Shown: positions 1-8,324, counted from the first letter of the stretch. The stretch is DNA of 64,000 bases from JACCTU01 sp963788055 (GCA_963788055.1 CAWBFA010000005.1:248001-312000); one strand, 5' to 3'. Numbers and translations are program-made. The notes: a model not told the origin generated them from the letters alone.

Positions 1-285
1 CTCGACGAGGCGCCCGAGCCCGTCGCCCAGCACCCACGCGTCGGCGTTCAGGAGGAACACCCACGGTTCGGTCGACTCGGTCACCCCGCGGTTCCAGCCC
101 GCGCCGACCCCCTTGTTCGCCTGCTCCACGACGCGCACATTCTCGAAGCGGCTCGCGACCTCGAGTGTCTCGTCCGTCGAGCCGTGGTCGACGACGACCG
201 TCGGATACTCGCGCACGCTCTCGAGGCACCGCTCGAGCCACGGCTGCGCGTTGTAGGTCACGACGACGACGGCCACCTCACCCAC
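1..285 (-). CDS. Glycosyltransferase family 2, N-terminal part (runs off window)
   Basis: Only the first 95 codons are in the window. The protein opens with the GT-A family 2 pattern: a hydrophobic beta strand of valines ending in VTYN at about residues 5-12, then LERCLESVREYP and the nucleotide-sugar binding strand VVVDHGSTDET. This is followed by a run resembling KGVGAGWNRGV and the strand FLLNADAWV, which holds the expected acidic metal site region. The GTG start overlaps the stop of the flippase-like gene upstream, so the two are translationally coupled. It probably adds a sugar to a surface glycan in the cytoplasm; acceptor and sugar cannot be told from this fragment. Confidence 0.85.
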   Translation of the reverse strand, partial: MGEVAVVVVTYNAQPWLERCLESVREYPTVVVDHGSTDETLEVASRFENVRVVEQANKGVGAGWNRGVTESTEPWVFLLNADAWVLGDGLGRLVE

Positions 286-1225
286 GGCGGAGGTTCTCCC
301 AGGCGAGGATCCCGAGACCCGGGAGCGAGAGCACGATCGTGACGAGGAAGAACAGGAACCCGGCCGCGAACGCCTGGTCGGACGGCACGCCGAGGTTCCC
401 GAGGAAGCTGACGAAGAACGCCTCGCGGACCGCGAACCCGTTGAGCGTGAACGGCACGAGCAGCACGAGGAAGAAGAGCGGGCCCATCACGTAGTAGACC
501 CTGACCGAAAGGTCGATTCCGACCGCCTCAGCCGCGGCCCAGATCGCGAGCACACGAACCGCCTGGACGGCGAGCGTGAGCGCAAAGACGCCGACGAGCA
601 GGCGCGGCGTGGTCCGGTAGGAGTGGATCGCCTCGTACACGGCGCGCACCGGACGGTCGAGTCGCAGTGGCCGGAGGAGCGGTGCGAGCCGCGCGAGCAG
701 CGGCCGCAGCGACCGCGAGAAGAGCACGACCGCGAGGACGATCGTCGCGACGACGAAGGCCGCCTCGATCCAGAGGTACGCGCCGACGTCGTAGCGCCCG
801 ACCGCGAGCGCGAGCCCTACAGCGCCGAGCGCGAGCGTCGCCGCGCCGCCGAGGGCGCGCTCGAGCAGCACCGAGCCGGCTACCGGTCCCCCACGCCCCG
901 GATGGCGCCGCGAGGTCTCGAAGATCCGCATCGCATCACCGCCGATCGACGTCGGCAGGATCTGCCCGGCCGCGTACGCGGTGAGGTACGCCCGCACGAG
1001 CCACGGCACCCGGTCGTGGATCCCGTGCGCGGCGAGCAGCCACTGCCAGCGCCAGGCCATCGGCACCACGGTGACGAGCATGATCGCGGCGGACAGCAGG
1101 AACCACCGGAGATCCGCGTCGGCGATCGTGGACAGCGCTTCACGGACGTCGACCTTCCAGAGGATGTACGCGAGTGCGAGACCGGTGACGACGAGCGTCC
1201 CAAGGACGCGCGCAGCTCTGCTCAT
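278..1225 (-). CDS. Flippase-like integral membrane protein, UPF0104/LPG-synthase TM family
   Basis: A 315-residue polytopic protein with about eight hydrophobic segments. It carries the family pattern AAGQILPTSIGGDAMRI near residues 75-90, the conserved LPTSxGGDxxR signature of the UPF0104 (AglD2/MprF transmembrane-domain) family. Members are thought to move lipid-linked substrates across the membrane. There is no C-terminal lysyl-transferase domain, so it is not a full MprF. The ATG at 1225 was chosen because the frame upstream runs into the interspersed repeat and is not protein-like. It lies in a glycan locus and overlaps the following glycosyltransferase, which suggests a role in lipid-linked sugar transport or transfer. 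Confidence 0.82.
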   Translation of the reverse strand: MSRAARVLGTLVVTGLALAYILWKVDVREALSTIADADLRWFLLSAAIMLVTVVPMAWRWQWLLAAHGIHDRVPWLVRAYLTAYAAGQILPTSIGGDAMRIFETSRRHPGRGGPVAGSVLLERALGGAATLALGAVGLALAVGRYDVGAYLWIEAAFVVATIVLAVVLFSRSLRPLLARLAPLLRPLRLDRPVRAVYEAIHSYRTTPRLLVGVFALTLAVQAVRVLAIWAAAEAVGIDLSVRVYYVMGPLFFLVLLVPFTLNGFAVREAFFVSFLGNLGVPSDQAFAAGFLFFLVTIVLSLPGLGILAWENLRRG

Positions 1226-1230
1226 GTCTG

Positions 1231-1391
1231 AACCTGTCCCGGAGCGAGGCGCTGTGCCGCCGGGCCACGCTGGGCGGCGCGATGCGGCGTCCTCAGTCGC
1301 GCCCGTATCACGAGGATACGAACGCTCCCTGCGTCCTTGCCTCGCACAACCCAGCGCACCCCGGCGACGAGGCATCGCTCCGGAACAGGTT
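1231..1391 (-). repeat. Interspersed structured element, copy 1 (161 bp)
   Basis: Intergenic element bounded by near-perfect inverted arms (1231-1250 and 1372-1391, 18 of 20 positions complementary). The core 1251-1371 recurs at about 90% identity near 53 kb in opposite orientation. Read on the minus strand the core gives a GGACGC/GCGUUC hairpin (1320-1336), a GTATC/GATAC hairpin with a 5-base loop (1305-1319) and a GGCGCGA/TCGCGCC stem (1276-1303). An 8-base complement links 1350-1357 to 1267-1274. One arm touches the stop codon of the upstream aminotransferase; the other ends 6 bases before the flippase start. There is no convincing protein in it. Confidence 0.85.
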
Positions 1392-2524
1392 CAAGCGAAT
1401 CGCTCGTGCACGCGCTGCAGCGCCGCGATCGCGTCCTCGACATCCTCGTCGGAGTGCGCGGGCGAAAGCGGCAGCGACAGGACCTCCGAGCCTGCGCGCT
1501 CCGCGACCGGCAGCGACACGTCCGGCCACTGCTCGCGGTACCAGGTCAGCAGATGCACGGGCAGGAAGTGGATCGACGTCCCGATGTTCTCCTCGGTGAG
1601 CGCGCGCTGGTACTCGTCGCGTGTCGCGCCCGCACTCTCAGCTTCCACGCGCACGACGTAGAGGTGCAGTGCGTGCAGGTCGCGCGGGTCGCGCACGAGC
1701 GGCGTGATCCCGTCCAACGCGGCGACCGCCGCGTCGTAGAGCGCCACGTGGCGCTCCCGGATCGAACGGTGCGCATCGACCTTCGCGAGCTGCACGAGCG
1801 CGATCGAGGCGAGCACGTCGCTCAGGTTCGCCTTGTACCCTGGCACGCCGATGTCGTAGAGCGACCCGTGCCCACGGCGCATCAGCCGCCGATCGCGAAT
1901 CGCCTCGGCGAAGTCGTCGCGATCGGTCGTGACGATCCCTCCTTCGCCCGCAGCGATGTTCTTCGTCGCGTAGAGCGAGAAGCACGTCGCGTCCACGATC
2001 GACCCGACCTTGCGGCCGCGGTACTCCGACTCGGCTGCGTGCGCCGCGTCCTCGACGACCGGCAGACCGAGCTCGAGCAGCGGATCGAGATCCGCTGGCT
2101 GGCCTGCGAGGTCGACCGGCATGATCGCCTTCGTCCGCGCCGTCACGGCCTCGCGCACCCGGTCGGGGTCGATGTTCAGGTCGTCCTCGCGTACGTCGAC
2201 GAACACGGGCGTCGCGCCCGAGTGCACGATCACGTTGGCCGTTGCCGGCCAAGTGATCGGCGACGTGATCACCTCGTCCCCGGGACCGACCCCGAGTGCA
2301 AGCAACGAGAGGTGCAGCGCCGCCGTCCCGCTCGAGAGCGCGATCGCGTGGCGTGCGCCGGCGTACTCGGCGAACCGCTCCTCGAGCTCGGCGGTGCGCG
2401 GCCCCGTGGTCAGCCAGCCCGAGCGAAGCGTCTCCGCGACGGCCTCGATCTCCTCCTCGCCGATTGCGGGAGGCTGGAACGACAGAAAGGTTTCCCGCCT
2501 ACGCGAGAGCTTTGGCGTCGACAT
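1391..2524 (-). CDS. DegT/DnrJ/EryC1-family sugar aminotransferase
   Basis: A PLP-dependent fold-type I aminotransferase of 377 residues, usual for the DegT/ArnB family that transaminates nucleotide-linked keto sugars. Visible landmarks are the phosphate-binding SSGTAAL at residues 64-70, the PLP-ring aspartate in VVEDAAHA (Asp159) and the Schiff-base lysine in SLYATKNIAAGEGG (Lys188). The ATG at 2524 gives MSTPKLSRRRETFL, close to the usual start; upstream sequence is the C-terminus of the ATP-grasp gene, with a 26-base overlap. With the neighbouring 4,6-dehydratase this implies synthesis of an amino sugar for the glycan, though the exact sugar is not determinable. Confidence 0.9.
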   Translation of the reverse strand: MSTPKLSRRRETFLSFQPPAIGEEEIEAVAETLRSGWLTTGPRTAELEERFAEYAGARHAIALSSGTAALHLSLLALGVGPGDEVITSPITWPATANVIVHSGATPVFVDVREDDLNIDPDRVREAVTARTKAIMPVDLAGQPADLDPLLELGLPVVEDAAHAAESEYRGRKVGSIVDATCFSLYATKNIAAGEGGIVTTDRDDFAEAIRDRRLMRRGHGSLYDIGVPGYKANLSDVLASIALVQLAKVDAHRSIRERHVALYDAAVAALDGITPLVRDPRDLHALHLYVVRVEAESAGATRDEYQRALTEENIGTSIHFLPVHLLTWYREQWPDVSLPVAERAGSEVLSLPLSPAHSDEDVEDAIAALQRVHERFA

Positions 2525-3752
2525 CGGCGGTGACGAAGCGTATGCGCTCCGCGGCAGCGGCGGCACGCTCGAGCGCTTGCGCGCGGCTGTCGCCCACCGC
2601 CTGCACCGCGCCGGCGCGGTCCGAGCCGACACGCAGTTCGCCGAAACGCCAACCCGGTTCGCGGTAGATCCGGACGTGCGCGATGCCTTCGACGGCGAGC
2701 GCCTCGTCCACACCCTCGACCGAGCGAAGCTGACCGGGCGGCGCTGTCAGGAACCGAGTGACCGCGCCGCCGGTCGGCTCGAGCGGCGCGAGCGCCCGCA
2801 GCGGAATCGCCTCGCCGAGCGCAGCCGCGAGCGCGAGCTCGTTCAGGTCGACGCCGAGCGCAGCCTCGCAGAGCTCGGCGTCGTGACCGCCGCCGAGCCG
2901 CGCGGCGAGCTCGACGACCTTGACTCCGTGCGGTCCGACGACGACCTGCGTGTACGTCGGGCCGTTCTCGATCCCGAGCGCAGCCGCTGCCTCGCGCGCC
3001 GCCTCGACCGCCGCCCCGACCCGGGCCGGTGCGAGTGCGCTCGGCCAGACGTGCGCCAGCGCGACGCCGAACGCCGGCGGATCGGCGCGGACGCGGTCGG
3101 TCACGGTCAGCGGGTGGAACCGTCCACCGAGCGAGAACGCGTTGACAGTCACCTCCTGCCCGTCGATCAGCTCCTCGACGAGGCACGCGTTCGACCGCGA
3201 CGCCTCGAGCGCGGCGTCCACGGCCGAGGCGAACGACGTCTCGTCCTGGACGAGGGCGAGACCCCGCTGGCCCTGACGGTCCGGCGCCTTCACGACGCAC
3301 GGGAAGCCGAGCCGCTCCACCGCGGCGTGCGCCTCCGTCAGGCTCTTGCAGAGCTCGGTCCGGGGCTGCGGAACCCCGGCCAGGGCGAAGCGCTCGCGCT
3401 GCTTGACCTTCGAGATCGCGAGCTGCGCGACCTCGGGCGTGAGCGGGTGCGCGAGGGCGAGCCGCTTCGCGACGCGCGCCGCGACACCGACCGGCCAGTC
3501 GATCCCGGGCGCGATCACGCCGTTGATCCGCTCGGCTTCGGCGAGCCGCTCGATCCCCGGCTCGTCCTCGGTCGAGATGATCGCGCGGCGGTCGACGAGC
3601 GGGAAGCCGGGCGCCCCGGGATCGCGGTCGACCGCGATCACGAACAGGTCCAGCGCGCGTGCGGCCTCGAGTAGCCCGAGCTGCGCGGCGCCGGCGCCTA
3701 GGACGAGGAGGCGCCTGCGACGCCGCTCGGCCGCGCCAGAACCTCTCTCCAC
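2499..3752 (-). CDS. ATP-grasp carboxylate-amine ligase-like protein
   Basis: About 417 residues. An N-terminal Rossmann-like pre-ATP-grasp domain starts with LLVLGAGAAQLGLLEAA near residue 14. The ATP-grasp core follows: KVKQRERFALAGVPQPRTE, then VKAPDRQGQRGL as the glycine-rich nucleotide loop, and VVELAARLGGGHDAE holding the metal-binding acidic region. The family joins a carboxylate (as acyl phosphate) to an amine or thiol. GTG at 3752 is the only start that keeps the Rossmann strand; it overlaps the epimerase gene by 55 bases. It is one of three ATP-grasp genes in the first 13 kb, so amino-acid decoration of the surface glycan is plausible but unproven. Confidence 0.8.
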   Translation of the reverse strand: MERGSGAAERRRRRLLVLGAGAAQLGLLEAARALDLFVIAVDRDPGAPGFPLVDRRAIISTEDEPGIERLAEAERINGVIAPGIDWPVGVAARVAKRLALAHPLTPEVAQLAISKVKQRERFALAGVPQPRTELCKSLTEAHAAVERLGFPCVVKAPDRQGQRGLALVQDETSFASAVDAALEASRSNACLVEELIDGQEVTVNAFSLGGRFHPLTVTDRVRADPPAFGVALAHVWPSALAPARVGAAVEAAREAAAALGIENGPTYTQVVVGPHGVKVVELAARLGGGHDAELCEAALGVDLNELALAAALGEAIPLRALAPLEPTGGAVTRFLTAPPGQLRSVEGVDEALAVEGIAHVRIYREPGWRFGELRVGSDRAGAVQAVGDSRAQALERAAAAAERIRFVTADVDAKALA

Positions 3753-4702
3753 CAAGCCTCGTTCCCGCGATACCAGTCGATGGTGCGCGCGAGCCCGTCG
3801 TCGAACGAGGTCCGCGCGCGCCAGCCCGTCAGGCGCTCCATCTTGTCGGTCGATCCGATGTGCCGATCGACCTGGCCGAGGCGCTCCGGCACATGCGTCG
3901 TCAGGTCGCGCGGCTTCCCCAGCGCCTCGAGGACGTTGTCCGCGATCTGCGACACGGAGATGTCGACGCCGGTCGCGACGTTCAGCACCTCGCCCGCCAC
4001 CTCGTCGCGAGGCGCGGCGATGATCGCCTCGATCGCCTCCGCCGTGTCGTCGACGTAGAGCCAGTCGCGCGAGGCGTGGCCGTCTCCGTGGATCGTCAGC
4101 GGCTCGTCTTGCAACGCCTGCGTGATGAAACGCGGGACCACCTTCTCCGGGTGCTGACGGGGACCGTAGTTGTTGAAGGGGCGAACGATCACGATCGGCA
4201 GCCCGTAGGTGACGAAGTACGAGTACGCGAGGCGGTCCGCGCCTGCCTTCGTCGCTGCGTAGGGGGAGCGCGGCTCGAGCGGGTGGCGCTCGTCCATCGG
4301 CGCGGACTCCGCGGTCCCGTACACCTCGCTCGACGAGATGAGGATGAAGCGCTCGACGGGGCTGCGGCGGATCGCGTCGAGCAGGATCTGCGTACCTTCG
4401 ACGTTCGTCGTCACGAACTCCGAGCCGCCCTCCTCGATCGACTTCTCGACGTGTGACTCGGCGGCGGCGTTCACGATCACGTCGCACTCCGAGACGACGC
4501 CGGCCACCAACTCGACGTCGCGGATGTCGCCATGCACGAACGAAAGGCGCTCGTGCGCCATGACGTCCTTCAGGTTCGCAGGGTTACCTGCGTACGTCAG
4601 CGCGTCGAGGGAGACCACCTCGTACGGGGTCGCGCGCAGCAGGTGATGGATGAAGTTCGCGGCGATGAACCCGGCGCCGCCGGTGACGAGCACGCGCTTC
4701 AC
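3698..4702 (-). CDS. NAD-dependent sugar 4,6-dehydratase/epimerase (RfbB-like SDR)
   Basis: An extended short-chain dehydrogenase of 334 residues. The N-terminus has the NAD-binding TGGAGFIAANF (residues 7-17), an ESHVEKS segment, ISSSEVYGT, and the catalytic YAATKAG with the Tyr-x3-Lys pair. It also has the family motif RPFNNYGPRQHPEK and a DWLYVDDT segment. These match dTDP-glucose 4,6-dehydratases and related GDP/UDP-sugar dehydratases. The product would be a 4-keto-6-deoxy sugar nucleotide, a natural substrate for the DegT aminotransferase downstream. It starts with GTG and follows the glycosyltransferase stop by 6 bases. Confidence 0.88.
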   Translation of the reverse strand: MKRVLVTGGAGFIAANFIHHLLRATPYEVVSLDALTYAGNPANLKDVMAHERLSFVHGDIRDVELVAGVVSECDVIVNAAAESHVEKSIEEGGSEFVTTNVEGTQILLDAIRRSPVERFILISSSEVYGTAESAPMDERHPLEPRSPYAATKAGADRLAYSYFVTYGLPIVIVRPFNNYGPRQHPEKVVPRFITQALQDEPLTIHGDGHASRDWLYVDDTAEAIEAIIAAPRDEVAGEVLNVATGVDISVSQIADNVLEALGKPRDLTTHVPERLGQVDRHIGSTDKMERLTGWRARTSFDDGLARTIDWYRGNEAWWREVLARPSGVAGASSS

Positions 4703-4708
4703 GTCCAG

Positions 4709-5677
4709 CTACAGCTCCTTGTCGATCGTGTAGAGGGGTCGACCCCCGACGTCGCGCTGGATTCTGCCTAGGTACTCCCCGACGAGGGCGAGGATGAAGC
4801 CCTGGATCCCCAGCACGAAGAGCACGGCGACGCCGCCGAGCAGCGGGCCAGGGAAGTTCCCGCGGTCGATCCACCACCAGACGCCGTAGGCCCCGAGCGC
4901 GACCGCGAGCAGGCTGCAGACGAGGCCGAGCGCGACGCCGATCCACTGGATCGGCTGCGGCCAGAAGCCGGCGAGGACGTGGAGCGCGAGCCGAGTCAAG
5001 CGAAGGGGCGAGTAGCGCGACCGTCCCTGGCGCGGGGCGTGACCGACGTCGACTTCGACCACGCTCGCCCCGCCTGAGAGGATCAGCGCCTTCGTGAACT
5101 TCTGCTTGCCGATCGCGCCGAGCATCGGCTCGACGGCACCGCGGCGGTACGCGTTGAACGCGCAGCCGAAGTCCGAGATGTCGACGCGCGTGAAGCGCCG
5201 GAGCATCCCGTTGATCATGCGGCTCGGAAGCGTTCTTCCCCACGAGTCGTGGCGGATCTGACGCCGGCCGCTCGCTACCTCGGCGCCCGCCTCGACTGCC
5301 CGCACGAGCTTCGGGATGTCCTCGGGCTCGTTCTGGAGATCGCCGTCCATCGTGACGAGGATCTCCCCGCGTGCACGGGCGAGCCCCGCCTGCATCGCGG
5401 GGTGCTGGCCGAAGTTGCGCTTGAAGCGGACGACGCGCACCCGCGGGTCGGCATCGTGCAGGTGCTCGAGACGCGCGTACGTGCCGTCGCGCGAGCCGTC
5501 GTCGACGAAGAGGAGCTCGAAGGTTCGGCCGTCCTGCTCGAGCGCAGCGACCGTGCGCCGGTAGAGCTCGTCGACCGTGGCCTCTTCCTCGAAGATCGGG
5601 ACGACCACGGAGACGTCCGGCGCGGGCTCCGGCTCGGCGGACGCCGAGGGAACCGCAAACACCTCGGGTTCGGCCAT
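4709..5677 (-). CDS. Polyprenyl-phosphate glycosyltransferase, GT2 with two C-terminal TM segments
   Basis: A 322-residue DPM1/ArnC/GtrB-type enzyme. The GT2 domain begins with DVSVVVPIFEEEATVDELY (about residues 21-39). It has the LLFVDDGSRDGT strand, the VTMDGDLQNEPEDIP metal-binding DxD-like run and the family ISDFGCAFNAYRRG segment. Two hydrophobic helices follow (IQWIGVALGLVCSLLAVAL and LLGGVAVLFVLGIQGFILAL), then VGEYLGRIQRDV, the usual GtrB/ArnC ending. It transfers a sugar from a nucleotide to undecaprenyl phosphate on the inner membrane face. The start at MAEPEVF leaves a 28-base gap to the divergent DUF402 gene, so promoters must lie within or very near these starts. Confidence 0.9.
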   Translation of the reverse strand: MAEPEVFAVPSASAEPEPAPDVSVVVPIFEEEATVDELYRRTVAALEQDGRTFELLFVDDGSRDGTYARLEHLHDADPRVRVVRFKRNFGQHPAMQAGLARARGEILVTMDGDLQNEPEDIPKLVRAVEAGAEVASGRRQIRHDSWGRTLPSRMINGMLRRFTRVDISDFGCAFNAYRRGAVEPMLGAIGKQKFTKALILSGGASVVEVDVGHAPRQGRSRYSPLRLTRLALHVLAGFWPQPIQWIGVALGLVCSLLAVALGAYGVWWWIDRGNFPGPLLGGVAVLFVLGIQGFILALVGEYLGRIQRDVGGRPLYTIDKEL

Positions 5678-5705
5678 CGTCGGGCTGAGCCTACACTCAG
5701 GCCGC

Positions 5706-6416
5706 GTGGCGAAGACCTTCGCGCCCGGTGACCCCATCGTCGTCCGCCACGTCCGGCGCGGCAGCACGTTCATGCTCTGGTCGGCGGTGGCGGTGCGCGA
5801 CGACGAGGAGCTGCTCGCGCTCTGGATCCCGCCGGGCGCGCCGTGCCTGCGGCCGAAGGTTCGCGCCGAGCTGCCGTACGAACAGCCGCTCGTCGAGCGT
5901 CCATGGCGCGAGCCCGGCGTGCTGCAGCTCTGGCCGGCCGGCGCGGCGCACGCCGTCTGGGTCTTCGAGCACGGCTGGTACGTGAACCTGCAGGAGCCGT
6001 TTCGCCGTTCGGAGTTCGGAGTCGACACGGCGGACCAGCTGCTCGACCTCGTTCGCAGCGGTGAGGGCAAGTGGCGCTGGAAGGACGAGGACGAGCTCGC
6101 GGCTGCGGTCGAGCGGGGCTACCTCTCGGAAGACGAGGCGCGCGCGATCCGTGCCGAGGCCGAGCGCGTGATCGCGGCGGACTCGTTCCCGACGGGCTGG
6201 GAGGACTGGGAACCGGACCCGTCGTGGCCGGCTCCCAGCTCTTCCTGCTCGGCGTCCTCTAGGCGGCTTCGGCGAGCGCGGGCTCGGCGACTGCGGCCTC
6301 GTCGCGCGCGCTTGCCCGGGATCGCGAGCGCCGCGAGTGCACCGGCCGCGACGACGATCGCGCCGACCCACGTCGCGACGACGAGACCGTCGTTGAACGT
6401 CTCGGGCGAGGCGTAA
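5706..6416 (+). CDS. DUF402-domain protein (C-terminal end uncertain)
   Basis: The DUF402 domain (FomD/nucleoside phosphatase-like fold) is clear from VAKTFAPGDPIVVRHVRRG through LWIPPGAPC, WEPGVLQLWPAG and WYVNLQEPFRRSEFGVDTAD to the acidic KDEDELAAAVERGYLSEDEARAIR helix. Known relatives hydrolyse nucleotides or phosphoester intermediates. The conserved part ends around FPTGWEDWEPDPSWPAP (near 6236). The frame then stays open to 6416 antisense to the transporter, which is not typical, so a one-base error near 6230 and a true end near 6262 are likely. Start is GTG. Only 28 bases separate it from the divergent glycosyltransferase. Confidence 0.75.
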   Translation: MAKTFAPGDPIVVRHVRRGSTFMLWSAVAVRDDEELLALWIPPGAPCLRPKVRAELPYEQPLVERPWREPGVLQLWPAGAAHAVWVFEHGWYVNLQEPFRRSEFGVDTADQLLDLVRSGEGKWRWKDEDELAAAVERGYLSEDEARAIRAEAERVIAADSFPTGWEDWEPDPSWPAPSSSCSASSRRLRRARARRLRPRRARLPGIASAASAPAATTIAPTHVATTRPSLNVSGEA

Positions 6417-7681
6417 CCGCCGTAGCGCGAGAACACCGACGCCAGCACCGCGACGCCGAAGACCCCGCCGACCTCGCGCACCGCACTGTTCGCGCCGGAC
6501 GCCTTGCCCTCCTCGGCCGGGCTGACCGTGCTGAGGATGACGTTCGCCATCGGGGCGAAGAACATCCCCATCCCGATGCCCGACAGAATGAAGGGACCGA
6601 CGAGTGACGCGTAGCCGACCGTGGCGGTCGAGGCGGCGGCGATCCACGCCAGCCCGACCGCCTGGAGCGCCAGCCCTGTCGCGAGGATCGGCCGCGAGCC
6701 GATCCTGTCGGAGAGCGCGCCGGCGATCGGCGCGACGATCATCGGCATCGCCGTCCAGGGCAGCACGCGCAGGCCGGCCTCGAGCGGCGAGTAGCCCTGC
6801 GCGGTCTGGAAGAACTGCGTCAGCAGGAAGATCGAGCCGAACATGCCGAACGACATCGCGAGCGACGCGCCGTTCGCGGCCGAGAAGCCGCGGTTGCGGA
6901 AGAAACGCATCGGAAGCATCGGCTGCGGGGTGCGGACCTCCCACGCGACGAACGCGACGAGCAACGCGACTCCGGCGACGAGCGAGCCGACGATCGACGG
7001 GCTCGCCCAGCCGTCGCCGTTGCCGTTCACGAGGCCCCAGACGACGCCGAGCAGTCCTGCGCTCACGAGCGCGAGCCCCGGCAGGTCGAGCGCCTTCTCC
7101 GGTCCGTGGCTCTCGCGCAGCTGCGTGATCGCCAGCGGGACGAGCGCGATCCCGACGGGGACGTTGAGCCAGAAGACCCATTGCCAGGAAATGCCTTCGA
7201 TCACGGCGCCTCCGACCAGTGGCCCGCTGGCGATCGCGATGCCGCCGACCGCGCCCCAGATCCCGAGCGCGACGCCGCGACGCGCGGCGGGGAATGCGTC
7301 GGAGAGGATCGTCAGCGTGAGGGGCATCACGAGCGCGCCGCCGAGGCCCTGCGCCGCGCGGGCGGCGATGAGCGCGTCCATCGAAGGTGCGAGCGCGGCC
7401 GCCGCTGAGGCGACGGTGAAGAGCGTGATCCCCGTGGCGAACATCCGCCGCCGTCCGAACCGGTCGCCGAGCGCGGCGCCCGTCAAGAGGAACACGGCAA
7501 AGGTGAGGGTGTAGGCGTTCACCGTCCACTCGAGCTCCTCGATCGAAGCGCCGAGGTCGACCCGGATCACCGGGAGCGCCGTCGACACGACGAGGTTGTC
7601 GAGGACGACCATGAAGAGGCCGACGGAGGTGATCGCCAGCGTCCAGAGCATCCGCGCCCTAGGTCCGGTCTTGTCGAACAT
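6119..7681 (-). CDS. MFS drug-efflux transporter, EmrB/QacA (DHA2, 14-TM) type
   Basis: A proton-coupled exporter in the inner membrane. TM1 carries VVLDNLVVSTALPVI, the DHA2 motif. It is followed by LEWTVNAYTL and GDRFGRRRMF, the MFS motif A loop, then IAARAAQGLGGALVMPLTLTIL and WVFWLNVPVG. Fourteen hydrophobic stretches are visible. ATG at 7681 was chosen because AAGGAG lies 7 bases upstream and the TetR half-operator lies before it. The conserved protein ends near residue 457; extra G/C near 6302-6311 probably shifts the frame, and without it translation would stop at 6259 after AVAEPALAEAA. It is the likely target of the TetR regulator encoded just upstream. Confidence 0.88.
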   Translation of the reverse strand: MFDKTGPRARMLWTLAITSVGLFMVVLDNLVVSTALPVIRVDLGASIEELEWTVNAYTLTFAVFLLTGAALGDRFGRRRMFATGITLFTVASAAAALAPSMDALIAARAAQGLGGALVMPLTLTILSDAFPAARRGVALGIWGAVGGIAIASGPLVGGAVIEGISWQWVFWLNVPVGIALVPLAITQLRESHGPEKALDLPGLALVSAGLLGVVWGLVNGNGDGWASPSIVGSLVAGVALLVAFVAWEVRTPQPMLPMRFFRNRGFSAANGASLAMSFGMFGSIFLLTQFFQTAQGYSPLEAGLRVLPWTAMPMIVAPIAGALSDRIGSRPILATGLALQAVGLAWIAAASTATVGYASLVGPFILSGIGMGMFFAPMANVILSTVSPAEEGKASGANSAVREVGGVFGVAVLASVFSRYGGYASPETFNDGLVVATWVGAIVVAAGALAALAIPGKRARRGRSRRARARRSRLEDAEQEELGAGHDGSGSQSSQPVGNESAAITRSASARIARASSSER

Positions 7682-7721
7682 CGTCCTGCTCCTTCCGGTG
7701 TCGCTGTCTAGGTACTGATTC

Positions 7722-7732
7722 ATCACTTACTT
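7722..7732 (-). promoter_or_regulatory. TetR half-operator in the MFS leader
   Basis: The bases TCACTTACT (7723-7731) repeat exactly one half of the 18-bp palindrome upstream of the tetR gene. They lie between the tetR stop and the chosen transporter start, 40 bases ahead of it. This suggests the repressor also contacts the transporter leader, though a single half-site would bind weakly. Confidence 0.55.
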
Positions 7733-7761
7733 CCAGACGAAAAAAGAGAGGCTCGTCTTCC

Positions 7762-8316
7762 TTACGCGTCGGCCCTGCAGCCGTCGATCAGCCGGAGCGC
7801 CCACGGCTCGTCGGAGTTGAGGAGGTCCATCGAGGCGACGACGTTCAGGAGCATCCCCTTGGCGAAGAAGCGGCTGAGCTCGGCGGGCCCGACGCCCGAC
7901 ACGCGCTCCGTCCAGGTGAAGAGGTCGCCGTAGCCCTCGCGAACGACGGCCCGGATCTCCGGGTCGTCGCAGGAGGCGTAGGCCTGCATCTGCGCCATCA
8001 GCCGGCTCCGATCGGCCAACAGCCCCATGTAGGCCTCGCCCATCGCCTTCAGCGCCTCCTCGCCCCGCTTGCCCTCGGCCGCCCGCTGGAACGTCTCGAG
8101 CGTCTCGCGGAAGCAGCGCCGGAGGTTCGCGATGAAGAGCTCCTTCTTCGTGCCGAAGAGGCGGAAGAGATAGGGCTGCGAGATCCCGGCCCGCTCGGCG
8201 ATCGTCTCGGTGGACGTGCCGTGGTAGCCGGTCGAGGCGAACTCGATGAGCGCCGCCTCGAGGATCGCCTCACGACGTTCCTCGGCGGACATCCGGGTGG
8301 CCGTCGTGCTGCTCAC
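7762..8316 (-). CDS. TetR/AcrR-family transcriptional regulator
   Basis: A 184-residue TetR-type repressor. The N-terminal helix-turn-helix is visible as REAILEAALIEFASTGYHG, TSTETIAERAGISQPYLFRLF and GTKKELFIANL, covering about residues 14-62. The remainder is an all-helical ligand-binding and dimer domain of normal length. It starts with GTG (or ATG at 8292). Its promoter contains an 18-bp perfect palindrome between the -35 and -10 boxes, so it very probably represses itself. The efflux transporter follows in the same direction with a half-operator in its leader. The inducer is unknown, presumably a transporter substrate. Confidence 0.9.
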   Translation of the reverse strand: MSSTTATRMSAEERREAILEAALIEFASTGYHGTSTETIAERAGISQPYLFRLFGTKKELFIANLRRCFRETLETFQRAAEGKRGEEALKAMGEAYMGLLADRSRLMAQMQAYASCDDPEIRAVVREGYGDLFTWTERVSGVGPAELSRFFAKGMLLNVVASMDLLNSDEPWALRLIDGCRADA

Positions 8317-8324
8317 GAGGCGTG

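Noticed and set aside
1251..1390. Short proteins encoded in the repeat element
   Set aside because: Frames on both strands remain open only because the element is GC-rich. The core is conserved at the nucleotide level, and the loop-length difference between copies would shift any frame.
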